NCBI RefSeq assembly: GCF_020148005.1
Contig: NZ_JAGXFD010000001.1
Span: 1,854,392 to 1,918,391 of the forward strand
Length of the DNA stretch: 64,000 bases
Origin: Modicisalibacter tunisiensis
GTDB taxonomy: Bacteria > Pseudomonadota > Gammaproteobacteria > Pseudomonadales > Halomonadaceae
Reading direction: 5' to 3'
A program made the position numbers and the translations under genes. Below the pieces are notes generated by a model, which ran no database searches, had not been told where the DNA came from, and saw only the letters and a list, made by a program, of their open reading frames with translations. Below are positions 59,588 through 64,000 of this stretch, piece after piece. Numbering within the stretch: the stretch's first letter is position 1; each line of letters starts with the position of its first letter.

Positions 59588-60250
59588 ATGCGTTTACTAC
59601 TGGTGGAGGACGACCCCCTGCTGGGGGACGGCATCAAGACGGCGCTGCAGCGCGAAGGGTATGTCGTGGAGTGGTTCGACAACGGCACCGATGCCATGGC
59701 GGCAGTGCGCTGCGAGGCCTTCTCGGTCGCCGTGCTCGACTTGGGGCTGCCCGATGTCGACGGCATGACGGTGCTGCGCCACCTGCGTCGGCACAGCGAT
59801 CTGCCGGTGCTGATTCTCACCGCGCGCGACGATGTCGATGATCGAATCGCCGGGCTCGACGGGGGCGCCGACGACTACGTGCTCAAGCCCTTCGACCTCA
59901 AGGAACTGCTGGCGCGCCTGCGCGTGGTGATGCGCCGTGCCGAGGGGCGGGCGTCCCAGGTGCTGGAGATTGGCCCCCTGCGCATCGACGAGGCGCGTCA
60001 TCAGGCCAGCTGGCGCGGCGAACCGGTGGCCCTGGCGCGCCGCGAGTATGCCCTGCTGCTGGAGCTGGCGCGACACCCGGACAAGGTGATGACGCGACCG
60101 CGTCTCGAGAGCCTGCTCTACGGCTGGGACGAGGAGGTGGCGTCCAACGCGGTGGAGGTGCATATCCATCACCTGCGCAAGAAACTCGACAAGGCGCTGA
60201 TCGTCACCGTGCGTGGCATCGGCTATCGGCTGGATTCGCGCCTTCAATGA
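59588..60250 (+). CDS. OmpR-family response regulator (PmrA/QseB-like)
   Basis: A 220-aa regulator. Receiver with acidic pocket EDD (residues 7-9), phospho-Asp in VLDLGLPDVDGM (about 51) and Lys in DDYVLKPFDLKEL. C-terminal winged helix (LARREYALLLELARHPDKVMTRPRLE and VEVHIHHLRKKL). Two boxes of its expected DNA motif lie in the intergenic region. Stop overlaps the kinase ATG in ATGA. Confidence 0.93.
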   Translation: MRLLLVEDDPLLGDGIKTALQREGYVVEWFDNGTDAMAAVRCEAFSVAVLDLGLPDVDGMTVLRHLRRHSDLPVLILTARDDVDDRIAGLDGGADDYVLKPFDLKELLARLRVVMRRAEGRASQVLEIGPLRIDEARHQASWRGEPVALARREYALLLELARHPDKVMTRPRLESLLYGWDEEVASNAVEVHIHHLRKKLDKALIVTVRGIGYRLDSRLQ

Positions 60251-61686
60251 TCTCGATTCGCCGTTATCTGACCCGCACGCTGGCCTTGGTGCTGGCGCTG
60301 GTGACCGCCCTGGCGATCACTGCCGCCTATCTGATCACGGCGCACGAGATGGAAGAGATTCTCGATGCCCAGCTGAGCCTGGAAAGCCGGGTGGTGGCCG
60401 GGCTGATCGGCCCGGATACCGATCTGGCCGACTATCGGCACATCGCCGCGGAACTCAGCCAGCCCGGGCATTTCGCCCGGCTCTACGAGGCGGGGCGTGC
60501 CCAGCCCCCGGACGACGGCATCCGGGCCTCGCTCTATCATCATGAAGAACACCTTCTTTCGGTGGGCTTCTGGCACCCGGACGGCACACCGCAGCTGCTC
60601 GGCGCGGTGTGGAATGACGCCGGGCCCTTCCCGGCGCCGCAGCAGACCGGCTACGACTGGGTCGAGTACAACGGCGCACGCTGGCGGGTGTTCTCGATGT
60701 TCGATGCCCAGAGCGGCCTGTGGATTCGCACGGGGGTGCACGAGGAGTTCTTCAGCGAACTGGAAAGCAAGGTGGTGCTGGGCAACCTGATCCCCATGCT
60801 GCTGGCCCTGCCGGTGCTGCTGTGGGCGATGGGCGTCATCATCCGCCGCGGCGTGCGCCCCATCGGCGCGCTGTCGCGCCAGGTCGAGGGGCGCAACGAT
60901 CGCGACCTGAGCTTCCTCGACGTTACCGTGCCTCGCGAGCTGGCCGGGCTGCGCCAGGCGATCAACGATTTCATCGCCCGCCTGCGCGAGACGCTCGAGC
61001 GCGAGCGTCGCTTCACCGCCGATGCCGCCCATGAGCTGCGCACCCCGCTGGCGGGGCTGAAGATCCATCTTGACAATGCCCGCGCCGGCGAGTCGGCCTC
61101 GCTGGACAAGGCCTACAGCGGGGTGGAGCGGTTGCAGCGCGTGGTCGAGCAGCTGCTGGTGCTGGCCCGGATCGACCGCGAGGCGCCGTCCCAGGAAGCG
61201 GATGTGGATATCTACCCGCTGGCGCTCGACCTGGTCGCCGAGCTGTGGCCCTGGGCCCAGGCCCGCCATCAGGAGATCGAGGTCACGGGGCTGGAAGCGC
61301 TGTGGGTGCGGGCCGACCCGGTGGAGCTGGGCATCCTGATCCGCAACCTGCTGGACAACGCCCTGCGCTACACCCCCGAGCACGGCACCGTGACGCTGGA
61401 GCTGGCCGAACGCGACGGCCGGGCCCGGCTGATCGTGCGCGACAGCGGCCCGGGGATTCCCGAGGCCCTGATCGACAAGGTCACCGAGCGCTTCCGCCGG
61501 GTGGCCGATCAGCGCACCACCGGCAGCGGCCTGGGGCTGTCGATCGTCCTGGAACTGACCCGGCGCCAGCAGGCCAGCCTGACCCTGCGCAATCGCGAGC
61601 CCCACGGGCTCGAGGTCAGCCTGTCCTGGCCGTCGGTCTCCCCGGCCACGGCACGGCGCCTGCCGCGGCCCGACACCATAGGCTGA
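60247..61686 (+). CDS. sensor histidine kinase (QseC/PmrB-like)
   Basis: A 479-aa membrane kinase: helix about 13-33, periplasmic QseC-type sensor domain about 35-175, helix about 180-200, HAMP, H-box ADAAHELRTPLAG, N-box NLLDNALRYTP, G-boxes DSGPGIPE and TGSGLGLSIV. Senses an unknown signal (QseC: catecholamines or iron; PmrB: iron/acid pH) and phosphorylates the coupled regulator. Convergent with mtfA, eight bases apart. Confidence 0.93.
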   Translation: MISIRRYLTRTLALVLALVTALAITAAYLITAHEMEEILDAQLSLESRVVAGLIGPDTDLADYRHIAAELSQPGHFARLYEAGRAQPPDDGIRASLYHHEEHLLSVGFWHPDGTPQLLGAVWNDAGPFPAPQQTGYDWVEYNGARWRVFSMFDAQSGLWIRTGVHEEFFSELESKVVLGNLIPMLLALPVLLWAMGVIIRRGVRPIGALSRQVEGRNDRDLSFLDVTVPRELAGLRQAINDFIARLRETLERERRFTADAAHELRTPLAGLKIHLDNARAGESASLDKAYSGVERLQRVVEQLLVLARIDREAPSQEADVDIYPLALDLVAELWPWAQARHQEIEVTGLEALWVRADPVELGILIRNLLDNALRYTPEHGTVTLELAERDGRARLIVRDSGPGIPEALIDKVTERFRRVADQRTTGSGLGLSIVLELTRRQQASLTLRNREPHGLEVSLSWPSVSPATARRLPRPDTIG

Positions 61687-61694
61687 GTCCCGTT

Positions 61695-62498
61695 TCAGGC
61701 GTGATTCGCGGGGCGCCGGCGGGCCAGCGGGTCCTGGGCGAAGTAGCGCGAGAGCAGGGCATAGAGGGCAGGATAGGCGTGGCGCAGCCGGCCGGGGGCG
61801 CTGAAGAACAGCTCGCAGCACACCGCGAAGCACTCGCCGGGGTGACTGCCCGCGTAGGCGTCGATCGGCGTGGGCCTGCCGTGGGCCAGGTGGGCCTGCA
61901 GGTCGTCCCAGACCGCGGTGAAGACCCGGTGCCACTCGCGCGGGTCGATGTCGCGGGGCAGCGGCGGGAAGCCGTCGGCATCCCGCGAGTTGCTCATGTC
62001 GAGCTTGTGGGCGAACTCGTGGATCACCACGTTGAAGCCGTTCCAGCCGCCGCTGTCCAGCAGGTCGATCCGGGAAATCACCACCGGCCCCTGGAACCAG
62101 GTCTCGCCGACCCGTTCGTCCTCGTACTCGTGGATCACGCCGGCGTCGTCCATCTCGGCGACATGGCGCCGGAAGGCCTCCGGCACCACCACCACCTCGT
62201 GGACGTTGGCGAAGGCCTCGCCGGCCTCGGCGTCGCTCCAGCCCAGCGTCAGCAGGCAGGCCTGGGCGGCCAGCCCCAGCCGCGTCGCCAGGTCGAACTC
62301 GGCGGTCTCCGGGGTGCTGATCCGCTTGTGGCGCAGGAAGGCCCAGGCGCGCTCGCCGAGCCGCTCGGCCTCGTCCGCGGGCAGCGCCGCCAGCAGCGGC
62401 AGGCGCCGGCAGGCCGTCTGCCAGGCCTCGGCCGGCAGCGGGTGACGACGGGCCTCGCGCTGGCGTCGCCAGGCCTGGAAGGCGTGCCATGGGCTCAT
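61695..62498 (-). CDS. mtfA: MtfA-type zinc-dependent peptidase
   Basis: A 267-aa M90-family peptidase. The zinc motif is VIHEFAHKLDM (HExxH, about residue 155), followed by ECFAVCCELFF with the third-ligand Glu. MtfA binds the glucose repressor Mlc in E. coli; the substrate here is unknown. Normal length. 10 bases from the nitrilase-like gene's stop, so the two form an operon. Confidence 0.92.
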   Translation of the reverse strand: MSPWHAFQAWRRQREARRHPLPAEAWQTACRRLPLLAALPADEAERLGERAWAFLRHKRISTPETAEFDLATRLGLAAQACLLTLGWSDAEAGEAFANVHEVVVVPEAFRRHVAEMDDAGVIHEYEDERVGETWFQGPVVISRIDLLDSGGWNGFNVVIHEFAHKLDMSNSRDADGFPPLPRDIDPREWHRVFTAVWDDLQAHLAHGRPTPIDAYAGSHPGECFAVCCELFFSAPGRLRHAYPALYALLSRYFAQDPLARRRPANHA

Positions 62499-62508
62499 GC
62501 GGGCCGCC

Positions 62509-64000
62509 TCAGTGGCTGTCCTCCTGGCGACTGCCGGACTTCCAGCTCCAGTCGCGCAGGCGCAGGTCGAACAGGTCCTGACGGCGGTCCTTGAGGTTGG
62601 TCACCGTGCCCTCGCTGCGCACCACCTTGAGCCGGGTGAGGTCGAGATCCGAGAACATCACCATCTCGGTGTTGGGCGTGGTCTCGGAGAGCACCGCATC
62701 GTGGGGGAAGGCGAAGTCGGACGGCGAGAACACCGACGACTGGGCATACTGGATGTCGAGGTTCTCGATCGACGGCACGTTGCCGACGCTGCCGCACACC
62801 ACCACGTAGCACTCGTTCTCGATGGCGCGGGCCTGGGCGCAGTGGCGCACCCGCAGGTAGCTGTTCTTGGTGTCGGTCCAGAACGGCACGAAGAGGATGT
62901 CCATGTCCTGATCGGCGAGCAGCCGCGGCAGCTCCGGAAACTCCACGTCGTAGCAGATCAGGATGCCCACGCGCCCGGCGTCGGTGTCGAACACGCGCAG
63001 CTCGTCGCCGCCTTCCACCACCCAGTCGCGGCGTTCCTGGGGGGTGATGTGCAGCTTGGCCTGGCGGTCGATCTCGCCGTCGCGACGGCACAGGTACGAG
63101 ACGTTGTAGAGCTTGCCGTCCGCGCCTTCCTCGACCATCGAGCCGGCGACGATGTTAATGTTGTAGGACACCGCCATCCGCGAGATCTCGGTCTTGAAGC
63201 GCTCGGTGAAGCCGGCCAGGAAGTGGATCGCGGCGAGCTGGTCGGACTGGTCGGTGAGTCCCATCAGCGGCGTGTTGAACAGCTCGGGGAGCACCACGAA
63301 GTCGCTCTGGTAGTCGGCGACGGCGTCGACGAAGTACTCGACCTGCTGCAGCACCGACTCGACCGAGGCGAATTCGCGCATCTGCCACTGCACGGCGCCC
63401 ACCCGTACCTGGGTCTTGCGTGTCTCGAGCACCCGCTCGGCGGGCTCGAAGAGGATGTTGTTCCACTCCAGCAGCGTCGCGTAGCCCTGCGACTTCTCGT
63501 CCTCGGGCAGGTACTTGCGCAGCAGCCGCTTGACCTGGAAGTCGTTGGCCAGCTGGAACGACAGGATCGGGTCGTGGATCTCCTTGCGGGCCACCGCCTC
63601 CAGATATTCCGCCGGTGACATCGCCTCGGCGTATTCGTGGTAGTTGGGAATGCGCCCGCCGGCGAGGATCGCGCGCAGGTTCATCGAGCGGCACAGCTCC
63701 TTGCGCGCCTCGTAGAGGCGCCGGCCCAGCCGGTAGCCGCGGTAGGTCGGGTCGATCAGCACGTCGAGTCCGTAGAGGGCGTCGCCGTCGGGATCGTTGA
63801 GAATGATCTCGCGGCTTCCGATCAGGTCGTCGTACTGGTGCGGGTTGGAGAACTCGTCGTAGTCGACCAGGGCGGTCAGCGCCACGCCGACGATACGGTC
63901 GCCGTCCTCGATGAGGATCTGGCCGTCGGGAAACTCCTGGATCAGCTTGTCGATGGTGTGCCGGGGCCAGGCGCCGCCGATGTCGTGGTAGACGGCGTCC
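62509..64000 (-). CDS. GNAT-carbon-nitrogen hydrolase fusion protein, partial
   Basis: A minus-strand gene whose start lies beyond the right edge; the visible part is 496 codons. From the edge: the end of a GNAT-like acetyltransferase fold (GDRIVGVALTALVDYDEF, YRGYRLGRRLYEARKELC), then a nitrilase-type hydrolase with Glu (VVLPELFNTP), Lys (AKLHITPQE) and Cys (GILICYDVEFPE). Such two-domain proteins are widespread in proteobacteria and may acylate and hydrolyse amides; substrate unknown. Ten bases before mtfA. Confidence 0.9.
   Translation of the reverse strand, partial: DAVYHDIGGAWPRHTIDKLIQEFPDGQILIEDGDRIVGVALTALVDYDEFSNPHQYDDLIGSREIILNDPDGDALYGLDVLIDPTYRGYRLGRRLYEARKELCRSMNLRAILAGGRIPNYHEYAEAMSPAEYLEAVARKEIHDPILSFQLANDFQVKRLLRKYLPEDEKSQGYATLLEWNNILFEPAERVLETRKTQVRVGAVQWQMREFASVESVLQQVEYFVDAVADYQSDFVVLPELFNTPLMGLTDQSDQLAAIHFLAGFTERFKTEISRMAVSYNINIVAGSMVEEGADGKLYNVSYLCRRDGEIDRQAKLHITPQERRDWVVEGGDELRVFDTDAGRVGILICYDVEFPELPRLLADQDMDILFVPFWTDTKNSYLRVRHCAQARAIENECYVVVCGSVGNVPSIENLDIQYAQSSVFSPSDFAFPHDAVLSETTPNTEMVMFSDLDLTRLKVVRSEGTVTNLKDRRQDLFDLRLRDWSWKSGSRQEDSH

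Overview
The window is a chromosomal segment of a high-GC gammaproteobacterium, most likely a Halomonadaceae (Halomonas-like) member. The reasons are the protein styles (RecBCD, PhaC, AstE, QseBC/PmrAB-type signalling), betaine/carnitine-type genes, a malonate TRAP operon, and uniformly GC-rich coding with tight ATGA overlaps. Genus placement is inference; no rRNA or tRNA gene is present.

Left edge (1-1244) is foreign-looking: a visibly AT-richer remnant of an AAA ATPase-TOPRIM (OLD-like) gene whose stop codon lies inside a well-formed integron attC site (1175-1244). It looks like the last cassette of an integron array, or of an attC cluster without an integrase, running off the left edge. 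From 1357 the ordinary chromosome begins: PHA synthase (phaC), a SpoIIAA/STAS-like protein, a TauD-family dioxygenase, the overlapping recC-recB-recD operon, an NDUFA9-like reductase, and a membrane-protein gene split by one in-frame TGA.

16885-25217 is a malonate-utilisation region. A DctPQM TRAP transporter, malonyl-CoA decarboxylase and malonyl-CoA synthetase (matB) form one leftward operon, divergent from a GntR/FCD regulator, with mmsA behind the regulator. Next come a REP-like inverted pair and a lone 1038-aa PLD nuclease-SF2 helicase-DUF3427 protein (possible defence gene). An uncharacterised protein follows, then a TPP riboswitch controlling an SSS-family symporter (probable thiamine or precursor uptake) and an ilvD-type dehydratase.

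33-40 kb holds an orphan HTH protein, an SDR, a malate dehydrogenase with a C-terminal tail, a PAS-GGDEF-EAL protein with a broken GGDEF motif, a class I glutamine amidotransferase, a CadR-like MerR regulator and CorA. 40.7-45.9 kb holds a four-gene basic-amino-acid-type ABC importer, then astE overlapping a DUF1338 (HglS-like) gene, suggesting uptake and catabolism of arginine, ornithine or lysine.

46-56 kb contains wrbA, a Blc lipocalin, a hemerythrin whose stop codon lies in a MITE-like element, a D-malate/tartrate dehydrogenase with divergent LysR, a GT4 glycosyltransferase, a TVP38 membrane protein, and a carnitine-type pair (betaine/carnitine binding protein plus gamma-butyrobetaine hydroxylase) divergent from a second LysR. 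The right end holds a lipid-A-modification-type operon (GT2, LpxB-N-like, ArnT-like) divergent from an OmpR/QseC two-component system, with PmrA/QseB-type CTTAAG boxes before both operons. Last come mtfA and a partial GNAT-nitrilase fusion. No CRISPR array, tRNA, rRNA or complete insertion sequence was seen.
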